Source of the DNA: Musa acuminata AAA Group
Lineage: Eukaryota > Streptophyta > Magnoliopsida > Zingiberales > Musaceae
DNA: 64,000 nucleotides
Direction of reading: 5' to 3'
Assembly (NCBI RefSeq): GCF_036884655.1
Contig: NC_088338.1
Span: forward strand, 4,287,501-4,351,500
Both the position numbers and the translations under genes were made by a program. Below the pieces are notes generated by a model that was given only the letters and a program-made list of their open reading frames with translations, ran no database searches and had not been told where the DNA came from. Of the stretch, positions 30,471 to 42,500 are shown piece by piece. Numbering within the stretch: the stretch's first letter is position 1; every line of letters begins with the position of its first letter.

Positions 30471-32865
30471 TCTTTTTCATGTTTTTAAATGTTATCTTTG
30501 TATATTAGTCACTTTTATGTTTTTCGATGTGTCCTTTGTCCTTTTTGTCTTAATAGATCTCATCCTGTGTCCTTTTTATCTTTAACTTATAACATCTCTA
30601 TTATGTCACAACTCTTTTTGATTGCATATGAGATGTCGATTGCATCATTCATTAGCATTTTCTCATCATTGACAATCTCCTGGAAGAGATGGAGGGATCG
30701 AAGAGGAAAGGATAGTTATCATTTGGACATGTCGTATAGTCAACATGTATCCTTTAATTTCTATTAAACTTTTTAACGAGTACAACTTTAAGGAGTTATT
30801 GGGGGCATTACACCTCGATAATAAACCCTACTCTTAACAATGGGATTTCCTCGCTCACCAACTAATATCTGCTCATACGAAAACCCTCATCAATGGCATG
30901 CCCATTTGCCAACATATTGCATGACAAAATGCCTCCGAGAAGACACACCACACAATCAGGTAACTAGTTTTCCTGATACCAGTAACATTTCATCAAGCAG
31001 GCACGTTGAACGGCAGCTCAAGTACTTCCTCTCCAAGCTGTTGCTAAGTCTAAGCAACAGTTGCTTGATGCCACTCGGAGGTCAATCCTAGCGAGAAGGT
31101 GGGGATTAGAGAGAGGAGATGTGGATGCGGTGTAAAGTTGGAAACACCTCCACTTCATGATCTTGTCAAGCTAGCTAATGCCTCCTGATTCAGGTTTCTT
31201 TCATGTTCCAGGTGCATTGCTTCATGTCCTTGATAAAAGGACCAATTGGTTGATGTGATGTGTGTGTACTACTTGATCAAAGAGGGGATGTGAGATTGGG
31301 TGCTGCGTCACAACAATCTAACCCACCTGTAAAGTTCACATATAAACCATTGAAATGACAACACTGGTCATCTGTTTTGGTTTATTTTTCATTATGCCAG
31401 CTCTTGCATGTCTTCTTGTAAAAGCATCAAACATTCATTGTATTGTATTATTCAGGATTTTGTAATGATCTGATAAAGTCTATATCTACCTTATAACTCG
31501 ATACAAATATCTACATACTGTATGTTTTCTTTTTTTTTGTGTGTGTGTGTGGAGATTTGGCCAATCTTCAATTCCCAGTTTTTGGGATGCAATTTCTTGA
31601 CAGTTATTGAATGATAGTTTTTCTTTTTTTCAAAAAAAAAAAAGGAATATGCTACTGTCACTAACACTCATTCAAATATACTAAGGTTAATTACTGCTAA
31701 TTAAAATTACCAATGAGTTCAAAAAATTTTAAATATAAAAATATCCTTATATTGATTATTTGAATTCTTGTTTTCTGAACTTAATTATAGAGATTTAAAT
31801 AAAAAATCCTAATTTGGAATATATATATAATTTTGCTTGTTGAATTTCCGGAATAAACAAGATTGGCAGAGATAGAAAGAGATAGAGGAGTGTTCTTGAC
31901 AATGCTAAATGGCACACGCATCAAAACTCTCTTGGTTAGAAACTTTTACAGTGTCATTCTTTGATTGGTTGGACAAAAAGCATATCAACAACCCCCAAAG
32001 ACCAACAACGCCAAGTTGAAGATCCAAGAGAGAAGTCAAGTTGGAAGATATTTTGATGATGACCATGAGAAACTTATTTTATACCCAATTTTCCCACCAT
32101 TTTATGTTTTTTTTTTCTAATCCATCATAATATTATATTGTATTTCTCACTTTCGTTTTAATGACACATGCTAATATTCTTTTTACATGTCAAATTCAAT
32201 CGGATACCGCATATGAAACATATACACACACGTCTATAACAAAGTCTAAAATCATCCCAATTACTAAAAACAAGCTTTTATTTTTAAATTATCGCAATTA
32301 ATTTTATTATGTTATTTGATTTGGTGAAAAAGAACTATGAAAGTCTCTTTGAATTTTAGGTAAAAATTGAATTTTCAGATTTTTTTTTAATTTACTTATC
32401 TTGATATTTATTATTTTGCTTGATAAGTTGCATGTTTTTGTTGTTCTTCTAACGGAACTAATATGATTTTACCCCCCAAAACAAAAAGTACTTTTGTTTT
32501 CTTGTTGTAGATTTCTGCCGACCATATTTGTTGATCATTAACTGTTGAAAGCAAACAGCAAAATTTATTAAGACAACTATGAACTAACCACCGCCGGAGA
32601 CAAACAAAGCACACATGGGCCGGAGAAGAGGGCAAATGTGTAATATCGCGCCCATTCATTAATCATGCTCACCACCCACAAAAGTAGTAGCTTCCAATTC
32701 CTTGCCCGAGCCACCACCGCTTTCCTTTCTTCCTTCTTTCCTTCCGCCCCTCCTGTCCCTCTCCGCCTTGCTCTCCGACAAAACCCTATCCCTTTGATCG
32801 CGATTCATGATTGGCGATCTGACGGCGGAGTAGATCGGAGGGAGGCAGAGCGTGGAGGTCGGGCA
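30471..32865. other. Spacer upstream of IRX14
   Basis: No gene recognised. An open frame at 30840-31091 encodes 83 aa with no family resemblance. From about 31300 to 32600 the DNA is AT-rich with poly-A/T runs. The 200 nt before 32866 become GC-rich and include an in-frame extension of the IRX14 frame without a better start. Confidence 0.5.
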
Positions 32866-35800
32866 ATGAAGCAAACGGCGCCGCAGCAGCCGAACCGCCA
32901 GGCATACACCGCCTTCCGCTCCTCCCCCGGCGTTCTCTTCTGGTCCGCCGTCCATGTCCTCTGTTGCCTCCTCTCCGCCGCCGCTGGGTTCCGCTTCTCT
33001 CGCCTCCTCTTCCTCCTCCTCTTCTCCCCTTCCCCTCCCTCCTCCTCGTCCCTCCACCATCGTCACCTCCTCCGCCAACCCCCGCCCGCCGTCCTTCCGT
33101 CCCCGCCGCCGCCCCACATCCATCTCCCTCCTCCTCCTCCCGCCGCCGCCTCGAACCGCGTCGTGGTCGGCCGCCACGGCATCCGGGTGCGGCCCTGGCC
33201 CCACCCGAACGCCGCTGACGTTGCACGGGCCCACGAGATCCTCGCCCGCGTGCAGCAGGAGCAGCGCCGCCGCTACGGCGTCAAGGACCCCCGCCCCGTC
33301 CTCGTCGTCACCCCGACCTACGCCCGCACCTTCCAGGCCCTCCACCTCACCGGCCTCCTGCACTCGCTCATGCTCGTCCCGCACCCACTCACCTGGCTCG
33401 TCGTCGAGGCCGGCGGCGTCTCCAACGAGACCGCCGCGCTCCTAGCCCGCTCCCGCCTCCCCGTCGTCCACCTCCCCTTCCACGAGCAGATGCCCGTCCG
33501 CTGGCACGACCGACACCGCCTCGAGGCTCGGATGCGCCTCCACGCCCTCAGGTCCGGCCTCTGCGTGCCGCTATTCCCCTTCCCCCCATCAAGGCTCACG
33601 TCTTTCTGATCCTGACCTATGTAATATGGAAGCAGAGTCATTAGGGAGAAGCAATTGGACGGTATCATCGTGTTCGCAGACGAAAGCAACGTCCACAGAC
33701 TGGAGCTCTTCGACGAGGTTCAGAAGGTGGAGTGGATGGGCGCGCTGTCGGTGGGAATTCTAACACATTCGCAGAGAGAAGGTGAGAAGGGGCAGTCACC
33801 ATTGCCTATCCAAGGACCAGCGTGCAACGCCTCTGGCCACTTGATCGGCTGGCACACCTTCAATAACCTTCCTTATGCTAAGAAAGCCGCCGCCTTTGTG
33901 GGTGATGGGGCGACGGTGTTGCCGATGAAGCTCGAGTGGGCCGGGTTTGTGATGAACTCGAGGCTGCTGTGGAGGGAGGCTGAGGAGAAGCCGGGTTGGG
34001 TTCGGGATCTTGACGAGGTGGGAATCAACGGGGAGGAGATCGAGAGCCCGCTGGATTTGCTGAAGGATGCATCGTCGGTGGAGCCACTCGGAAACTGCGG
34101 CAAGAAGGTTCTGCTGTGGTGGCTTCGGGCCGAAGCGCGCTTTGACAGCAGGTTTCCCGCTCGGTTAGTTTCCAGAATCCCTTCTTTCTCTATGGGACAT
34201 TGTTCTCTTTCTCTGCCTCAATATTTTGCCAATATGTCACACCTTGTCTCGTTTGACAACACTCCTGCCCTAATTATATGGAAAGATTTAGATCTATGAT
34301 AAATATCTGATGTTTTTATGATCATCTCTATAAGTTGTAGACATAATTCTTCACATTTTAACAAAACATCCTATTTGTCTCACTAACATCTTCCCCACAT
34401 AGCCCACCTGTTTCTACTAATCTTAACATAAAGACCTATACATGACATCCACGGTCGATGTGTTCATGAGGTCCATACACATCACCTACGCATATCAGAT
34501 CACCATAACTTGGGCAGGTGATTGGGGTTCGGAGACTCTACGGCTCACCATGCCGCTATCACCATACTAATGCTTGTCTCTGCCAGAATTTAGGTTTACC
34601 AAGATGCACAATAGGTCCCAATTTGATCTACACCATTAATTATTGTTGTTTTGATGCCGTATTTGTTATGCTCCAAATCTGAATTCCACATGATTCAAGC
34701 CCTCAAAAAGGAGTATCTAGAAAGTTCTTGGAAGAGGATAGTGAATCATCAAAGCCAAGTTCCATGCCTGATAAGAGACTAATTAGTTTGGGTTGTTACG
34801 TCCAATGCCATGTCCTAACATAATCCTCTATCATTTTCATCCGGACTTAGGACTGTAGTTCAGACATTGTTTCGTGAAGATTTTAACTAAGGATATTAGC
34901 TTGTACAAAACTCAGTGAAGCGAAAAGATTCATCTATCCAACATCAAATGGTTAGGATATCATGGGTTATTTGTTGTTATGGTTATATAATATCAAGAAC
35001 CATGTTTCTCACTTGTCATGTACATGTGATGACATGGTGATCACACATGACACGTTTGTGCATCATTTAAGTGCTTATGAAAACTCTTCTAATCCATGAA
35101 GAAATTGTGAGGGCATTTGTGCAAGGAGATGAATTGAAGATCTTTTTACCATTTATCATCTACTGTAATTTCAATCGTGTACCATGCATCATTTTACAGT
35201 TTGGATGTTGTAAGCTTCTCTTCCTATATGATTATGCTTATGAATATCATGCCGGGAGTGGCTCCACATGGTATCTGTATTCTCTTTTGAAGTTATTCTA
35301 TGTCTTGGTAAATGTTTCTAACCAGGTCAAGTCATCTCACTTCACATTTCTTATTGGATCAATTCATGGGATTAGAAGCTTGAAAAAACCTCATTTTTTT
35401 TTTTATCATGTCTCTTTATTTGATACCTTTTTTTTTATTAATTTACTTTCTGTATTATTTACACATCTTCATACATTCAACCCCAAATAGTCGAGACTTT
35501 ACGAACTCTACTGTTGTTGTCGTTATATATTATATACAGATGAATTTTCATTCACATTTTCCGATAAATTTTGTGTAGTCCAGTATGGACTATTAGTCCA
35601 TTTTAATATCTACTGGAGTATGCATGGTTACCTTTGATGGTGGTTGGGCATCAATGGAATCTAATCTGATTTACTTGACTTCAACCAACATGATTTACTT
35701 AGCTGAAATTTTTTTCTTTAATTCTAACTTGGATCAGAATTTTATTTATCCAACCTAACATTCATGGTGGTTGGACACCAAACTACCTAAAAATTTAAGC

Positions 35801-36143
35801 TCTTAAGGTGCTATTTAAGATCATCCAACCATTTAAATGATCAGATTATGCTGCCGAATTAGCAAATATTTCTCTTGTGTTACCTTGCGCGCTTTTGCTT
35901 GTGTGCAGGTGGGTGATAGATCCTCCTCTGGAAATCATTGTCCCTGCAAAGCGGACTCCATGGCCTGAGGCACCTCCTGACCTCCCATTTCAAGTGATAG
36001 CAGATGATGAAGATCATGTCGAAGTACATCCTTCAAAGAAAACCAGATCTTCCAGGTCTAAACGCATCTCTCGCAAGAAAAAGAAGCGTGAAACACATGT
36101 TGATGCACAAGTTTCCGACTTGTTCAACTGGCAAGAGAAGTAA
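32866..36143 (+). CDS. IRX14: IRX14-type GT43 xylan glycosyltransferase
   Basis: Golgi type II membrane protein of the GT43 family, needed with IRX9/IRX10 for elongating the beta-1,4-xylan backbone of cell walls. Deduced exons: 32866-33551, 33636-34163 and 35909-36143; 1449 nt, 482 aa, somewhat shorter than Arabidopsis IRX14. The start at 32866 gives a short basic N-terminus and then a membrane anchor (about residues 22-53: VLFWSAVHVLCCLLSAAAGF). A Pro/Ser-rich stem follows, then RVVVGRHGIRVRPWPHPN and VVTPTYARTFQALHLTGLLH, the GT43 entry signature. The metal-binding region reads GIIVFADESN (about 238-247); Arabidopsis IRX14 has ADDSN as I recall it. Further IRX14 marks are QGPACN..GHLIGWHTFN, LEWAGFVMNSRLLW and WVIDPPLEI near the C-terminus, which ends in a Lys/Arg-rich tail. 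IRX9-type GT43s lack these, so IRX14 is favoured. Confidence 0.95.
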
Positions 36144-36925
36144 AGATGGTATCTAGATTCATCGAGCAGAGAGGTATTTACCTGGCACATCCTATACTAA
36201 AGGTGGTATGATCCTTCCATATACTCACCATCTATTCTCTATCAGAGACTGTAATTATCATGGAAGTAGCTTCACCAAACAAAGCTGCAAACTGGCGTTC
36301 AGCATTCAAGATCTCAGTGTAGCAGCGGCAGCAACAAATTTGATTTGTGGTGAAGGATTTTCTTGATTTGCATTTCATCTGTGTTTCCGATTCATCAAAT
36401 AGCATGAGCGCCTTCGAGTGATGCACTCGAGCTCTCTCATACATTGTTGTAGTTATCTTTCGGCCTCATTTGATTGTGTAGTTTTGTCAAAATGATGTTG
36501 TATTTTCCATCTCTAACAGGACCTCTACATTTCTTCATTTCGATAGATAAATTGGATTCTTTTGCCAAAAAGAGTACACAAAGTATTTGACTTTTGGTGA
36601 GTTGAGTTGAAGGGCCATGAGACTAACAATTGCTGAAAGTGGTGGCTAAAGAAGCTGATGTTCTTGGTGAAGGCTAACAATAAAGAACTTCGTTAGTGTT
36701 CGATTTATCCCAATTCATATCGGTTTCTGACTAGGGGAGTATTCAAAAGGTATGATGTGCACCACCAGGAATCTATAATTCGATCTTTATCGTTCTAAGG
36801 ATTAATATTGGATCATTATTAGATCAGTTTCTCAGGAAAAGATTTAAATCCGTGGTTTTCTTAAAGAATGTTATGGTGAGCGTAAGAACAAGAACAGAGT
36901 GGGAGAAGAGAGGGGCGGAGCGGAC
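36144..36925 (+). other. IRX14 3' UTR and downstream spacer
   Basis: AT-rich sequence after the IRX14 stop codon. No other gene until the SDR remnant. Confidence 0.5.
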
Positions 36926-37056
36926 CTGCTTACGGGAGGAGATGATGATGACGACAGCGCCTTGGAGGCCTAATCGCTGGGAGACGCCGAAGCCGATGCC
37001 GTGGCGGAGGCCGTCACGATCGCCACCGTGCTCTCTAATCTCCGCTTCCCTCCCAT
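36926..37056 (-). pseudogene. Frameshifted exon 1 of an SDR (DHRS4/tropinone reductase-like)
   Basis: On the minus strand ATG at 37056 opens MGGKRRLESTVAIVTAS, the start of a classical short-chain dehydrogenase Rossmann fold. After about 17 codons the frame must shift to continue as GIGFGVSQRLGLQGAVVIII then SSRKQ, the TGxxxGIG-type NAD(P)-binding segment, ending at CAG followed by GTCCGC. The coding identity is clear but split over two frames, so one base appears lost or gained. The GC content contrasts with the AT-rich surroundings. No further SDR exons were found nearby. It is a fragment with a retained splice-site position, so not an obvious processed copy. Confidence 0.75.
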
Positions 37057-37417
37057 CTCGCTCCAGGAGTTCTGTTACAGAAGTAGACACTATATATGTA
37101 TGCCTCCAAATTTTTTCCCAAGAATTTATTTTTTGGAAGGTATCCCTTTTCAAAATTATCAAACAATGACCCATATATCTAATCTTTTAAAAATGGCTCT
37201 TCAAAAAACTATCAATTTTTTTCATCCAAATCCAAAAAAAAATTCGTCAACCATTTACAGTGTGTTGTGGATTAGTTTTTATCCATAAAGCACTATATAA
37301 TATTTTAAAAATACTATATGGTGTTTTTAAAATACTATACAATTTGGATTTTGAATAAATACATGATAGCTTTTGGGAGGTATTTTAAGATTTTTAAAAT
37401 TAGAAATCACTGTTTGA

Positions 37418-37420
<3 letters not shown>

Positions 37421-37496
<76 letters not shown>
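37421..37496. repeat. (TA)n microsatellite
   Basis: About 38 uninterrupted TA units. The flanks are AT-rich with short homopolymer runs. Confidence 0.98.
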
Positions 37497-37498
<2 letters not shown>

Positions 37499-38093
37499 AT
37501 TTTTTTCTCAAAAAATGCCCCAACTTTCACTTTTCCCATTTGGTACCTCTTATTTCTTATAATGTCTCTAGTTGCTTTCACTGATCACCTCCATCGTATC
37601 AATTGTTACGTCTTATCCCGTGAGGTCCCACCACAATATCTATTGGGAAGGAGGTGATCATGATGGAGCTTCCTCTCGTCGCCCACCTCATTAGGTATTG
37701 TTCATGCAAACCCAAATGTTGTCTTGTCCTCTTAAATATTGTCACCACTTCTACCACAAAAGATCTCTATCATGTAGTCGCTACCAAGCACCTCCCCCTC
37801 ATATTGATCATTTACCATAACTCTCACAATTTCCTCCTATGGTGTCGATTTATGGTAAAACATTGACTTCGTGACTATCTTAGTAAGGTAAGCATGTTGA
37901 TACTTAAGGGGGAGAAGCGATCGATGGATTCGCTCAAGCAATGCTCGGCATAATGATCCATATGAGAGGAGGATAAGCTCAATCATGATAATCTTTTCTT
38001 CACAATCAATATGACGGAAGGTGAGGGGACCTCGCGGGATGAAAGTCGTTATGAAAAAAAATGAAAAATGATATACCTTCCAAAAATATATTT

Positions 38094-38096
<3 letters not shown>
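37497..38096. other. AT-rich interval between two (TA)n tracts
   Basis: Contains no recognisable gene. The segment at 37560-37900 is less AT-rich and may be part of a mobile element, but no termini were found. Confidence 0.45.

Positions 38097-38171
<75 letters not shown>
38097..38171. repeat. (TA)n microsatellite
   Basis: About 37 uninterrupted AT units, joined directly to the degenerate tandem repeat that follows. Confidence 0.98.
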
Positions 38172-38176
<5 letters not shown>

Positions 38177-38630
38177 TCTAGAGCATATCATCTTGTGATG
38201 TATCCGCTTATGACAAGGATTTAAAGTTTTACAGATATCCTAAAATATTTTATTTATGTATTATGCATTCGTCAATGATTAAAAAAATATAAAAAGTATT
38301 TTATATATCATCTGATTTATGTGTTCGTTTAAGATAAAAAATAATATTCAAAGTATCGAGCGTACTCTTAAGTATTTTATTTGTGTATAATGTATCCGTT
38401 CAAAATAAATAAATATCTAAAGTGTTTGACATATCCCAAATCTCTCATTTTACGTGTGATGTGTTTGCCTGAGATAAATGTTTTTTTGAAACATTAATGC
38501 ATCCCAAAGCGTTTGCACATGACAAATCCGTAAGGGTGAAAAAATATGTTAAGCATTGACACATTCTAAATCATATTATTGGTGCATAGTATATTTGCCT
38601 CGGACATGAAGATAATCAAAGCATAATTTA
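38172..38630. repeat. Degenerate tandem repeat, period about 60-70 bp
   Basis: A loose unit with TTTGTGTATAATGTATCCGTT and then AAAATAAATATTTAAAGTAT recurs. Anchor motifs of the TGTATCCG / TGCATTCG / TGTGTTCG / TGTGTTTGCC kind occur near 38196, 38260, 38320, 38390, 38459 and 38587. Copies are strongly diverged, so the array is old. Confidence 0.65.
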
Positions 38631-38939
38631 GTCATTTTTTAATGCAGAGGGTAACAATCGAGCTCCCAAAATTGATTTTATATTTTGAGATGGATAAACT
38701 CTTATCCCAAAGAGGACAAATAATATGGTCATTATTTTTAATCAATCAAAACTTGATATATAAAATCAAATCAATGCTCATACTGTTACTCAACTCTGGA
38801 AGATAGATAAAAAATTCATTGGACATGTCAAATAAATAGAAAATCTAAAAAGGTATAGTCTCTAATTAAATTAATAATTATAAGAATGATACTATATAAA
38901 TTATTTTTTTAGATAATATAATTATTAAAAATGAACTAA

Positions 38940-39335
38940 ATTAACACTTCCAGCTTAATCGTCAAAGAGATTTTATCGAATAAATCATATATAGTCTTTT
39001 TTAGAAAGTAACACCCGAGTATTTATAAATATAACAATAAATCCAGAATATGAACATCCTATGTTTTCAGGAAAATTTTTGCCCTATCCAATTTCTATAT
39101 ATTTAATAAGTCATCTTTCTGCAATATAATAATTTTTAAAACACAAATTAGGTCAAATTGATGATTAAGTTTAATTTTAATTTTTTATAAAAAAATATAA
39201 TAAATTTGATTGTCGAAGGAATTTTATCGAATAAACATAATCTTTTGTAGAAAAGTAGATATGAGACACAAGTATTTCTAAATATGACAATGAATATTTT
39301 TTTATATATTTAGCAAGTCATCTTTTTTACATTAT
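38940..39335. repeat. Diverged tandem duplication, period about 250 bp
   Basis: TTTTATCGAATAAA followed by a TCTTTTT/GTAGAAA.AGTA block and then TATTTATAAATAT/TATTTCTAAATAT appears at about 38972 and again at about 39222, with shared flanks (AAGTCATCTTT). Two diverged copies in AT-rich DNA. Confidence 0.55.
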
Positions 39336-39395
39336 AATAATTTTCGAAACATAAGGTATGTAAAATTGACGCTCAAATTTCATCTTATCTTCAAA

Positions 39396-39400
<5 letters not shown>

Positions 39401-39476
<76 letters not shown>
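39401..39476. repeat. (TA)n microsatellite 115 bp upstream of PRA1-H
   Basis: About 38 uninterrupted TA units, ending about 115 bp before the PRA1-H start codon, so it sits in the core or proximal promoter region. Confidence 0.98.
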
Positions 39477-39478
<2 letters not shown>

Positions 39479-39590
39479 GGGATTCGAGAAAGTGCGTTTT
39501 GTTGAATAGCAGCCGAACAAAGGGTTCATCCACCGGCCTCGAGCGAGTCGTCTTACGCGACCCACTAGAGGTGGTCTTCGTCATTGTATC

Positions 39591-42500
39591 ATGGCGTTCG
39601 CCTCAAATCCATTATCGCTAAGCGTGACGGAACCCGCCTTCGAGGCATGGCTGCGCGAAACCGGCTACCTCGAGATCCTCGACGACCGCGCCGCCTCCGC
39701 CGACCCCTCTCCTCCCTCATCTTTCCCCTCCCCTTCCTCCTCCTCCTCCACCGCGGTTCCCGACCCCCCCCTCCGCCCTAGGACCTCCGCTCCTGCAGCC
39801 GGACGCGGTGGTCTCGCCGCCCGCGCCTTCTCCTCTATGCGCACCCTTGCCTCCCTCTTCACTCTGAACCCTTTCGCGAAGCTCACGCCCGAGGACCTCT
39901 CCGTCGGGACCCCCTCGTGGACTCTCGAGTTCATCGGCGCTGCCGGCTCCTACTCCTGGCCCGCCGGATCCGCCCAGGCCCGGATGAGGGTGCAGGAAAA
40001 CGTTCGCCGCTACGCCCGGAACTATGCACTGCTATCGGTTATCGTCTTCGCTTGCACCTTGTGAGTCTGCATCCCTATTCCTCATTTGTTCCTTGATTGA
40101 TCTGCTGACTTATTGTAGCCTTAGATGTATCTCGACTGAGGCCTTCTTGTTCTCTTGGCAGGTACAAGATGCCGGTTTCGCTTCTTGGACTGATTGCGTG
40201 CTTGGTTCTCTGGGAATTTGTGAGGTTTTGCGGTGATAAGTGGCAATTGGAGGAAAGGTGCCCTGGATTAAGACAGGCGTTCGTTCACATTGCTCAGCTT
40301 GGTGAGTAGGCTTTTTTTTTTTTTTTTGGCAAAGGGTGAGTGGCGAAGGTGGGATTCGAGCTTCACGATTTTGTGATATACTATTAAAGTGTTTATCAGC
40401 TAAGCTCGAATGAGGTTTCGAACCCTCAAATCTTTGATAAGTTAGTCTGGTATACCACCGCTAGACCAATGTTTAAGGTGTCACCTTGGTGAGTTGCCTG
40501 AGATCATTTATTCCCTTCTTTTGACTTAATGAACTTAGGTGCAAGTTATGTGATTTAACAGTCAGAGGCATTCATGAACTAATTATTGTGCTAATTGAGT
40601 GGAAACATGGACTCATTTCTCCATATACATGTGACATGCTCTGTAGATTTGATCTTAAAGATTTGGTGGGTGCATCTCAAGTATTGATGCCGATAAGTCT
40701 TGTTAATCATGCAATTTGCATTTAAAATTTAAAGTAAAGTAAATGTGAAAAAAAATGTAAAGAACTTAAGAATGCTAGAATAAAGTTTATGAAGGCTTCT
40801 CAAGTCATTGTCACATATCCATATGGACATTGATTCCCCAGTGAATGAGTTTTGACTCCATTCAGATTGTTTGTGCTCTCCTTGAGTGAAATCCTTACCA
40901 CAGACGTGGCCAATTTATTTCTTCACTCTTAACTACCTTGTTTCCCTTGTTCCATGGTTTTACCTTTGGACCCAAATGTTAGATATTGTGACTTTGGGAC
41001 ATGCAATACTGTGTCAGTCTAGATCCAGAACTTTGAGATTGATATGATTGATTTCTGGGCCACCTAGCTCCCTGTTTTGTTACGCTATATTGTGTTTGCA
41101 TGCCATGTTAGCAACTTTAGCAAGGATAGTTCAATTGAGTGCTTAAAGATAATAGGCTATTAGAATGTTTGATATGGAATATAGTGTTAACTTTCTATTA
41201 CATCACATGGGTGTTTGGCCTCTTCTATCAAGAATAAGGACTAAAAAAGGGTCATGTAACACACCTTAAAATATAACCAGATTTGCTGCTTCAGTATATA
41301 AATAGGAGATTAGCTGGAAGATATTGATTAGCAATCTGGTTTTGTGCTGGCTGGATAACATGCTTTATAGTTATACCAATACCTGTGGTATATATTGTTT
41401 TATAACCTAACAATAATTTGTTGGCTGATATAGTTTGGACAGATCAGACTAATTTATATGATCCAAGGATCAAAAGATTCATGCGAAAATACCGTTACAT
41501 GTGAGAGATAAATGTAAGCTGCTTTAACGTGCGATTATACTATAGTGCTTAGTAGTTGAAATAATGGAGGTGCAAGTAGTGAGAAATGCAAAGGGCTTAT
41601 CGGTTTGGTACTCAATATGATTGAACTGAAGCAGATTCAAAGGATTTCTTATTTACTCTTAACGTGTGATTATAGTGCTTAGGAGTAGAAATAATGGAGA
41701 TGGAAGTAGTGAGAAATGCAAAGAGCTCTGGGTTTGGTACTCAATATGATTGAACTTAAGCAGATTCAAGGATTTCTTATTAATTCTTAACGAGTGATTA
41801 TAGTGCTTAGTAGTCGAAATAATGGAGATGGAAGTAGTGAGAAATGCTAAGGGCTCTGGGTTCGGTACTCAAATGATTGAACTTAAGCAGATTCAAGGAT
41901 TTCTTATTTATTCTATCAAGCCATTTTTTATGTTAATTTTACTGAGCATGATAATTTTACTTTCCTGCAATCATTTTACCATATTGCCCATGAGACATAT
42001 TTTGTATTCCTCATTAACCAACATTTTGCACAATCATAGTCTGCAAATTATGAGATGTTTTTCAAACATTGACCAAGTACCATCCGAGTATGTAGAATTA
42101 TGATTTTGTTTGCATCTGTCCATTTTAGACGAAAATTTTTTAAAATACAAAATCAGAATGGTTCATCTTCTGATGAAGAAAGTTCTACAAATATGTTCAA
42201 TTTAAGGTTGATTGACTATATTGTTTTATTGGTACTATGCTAGAAATCACATGCAAGATTGAGACAAGCTTGATGTTAATTGGGTTTGTACATGTAGCAT
42301 AATCCTGTCAATTATTTAGGGACTAAAGTTTGTTTGATGAGGATTTTTGTAAGGTTATTCTGTTATATTTTTCTTCACTGAAACTTCCCCATGAGTTTGT
42401 TTTTTCAATTACCTAATCTCATCTCTGCTAATGTGATAGTTTCCATCAACTAAACATCGGCACACATCACTAGTCATAATATCAAGCAGACGAAATGTAA

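Noticed and set aside
30840..31091. 83-codon frame starting MGFPRSPTNI
   Set aside because: No recognisable motif, no codon bias and no promoter or exon partner.
32659..33384. 241-codon minus-strand Glu/Gly-rich frame
   Set aside because: Antisense of the GC-rich IRX14 exon 1; composition is simple and no domain is visible.
37327..39584. Open frames made of alternating Tyr-Ile
   Set aside because: Translations of (TA)n microsatellites, not proteins.
40313..40480. tRNA gene on the minus strand
   Set aside because: Box A and box B are present but no cloverleaf or CCA end can be formed; the A tail and target duplication show a SINE.
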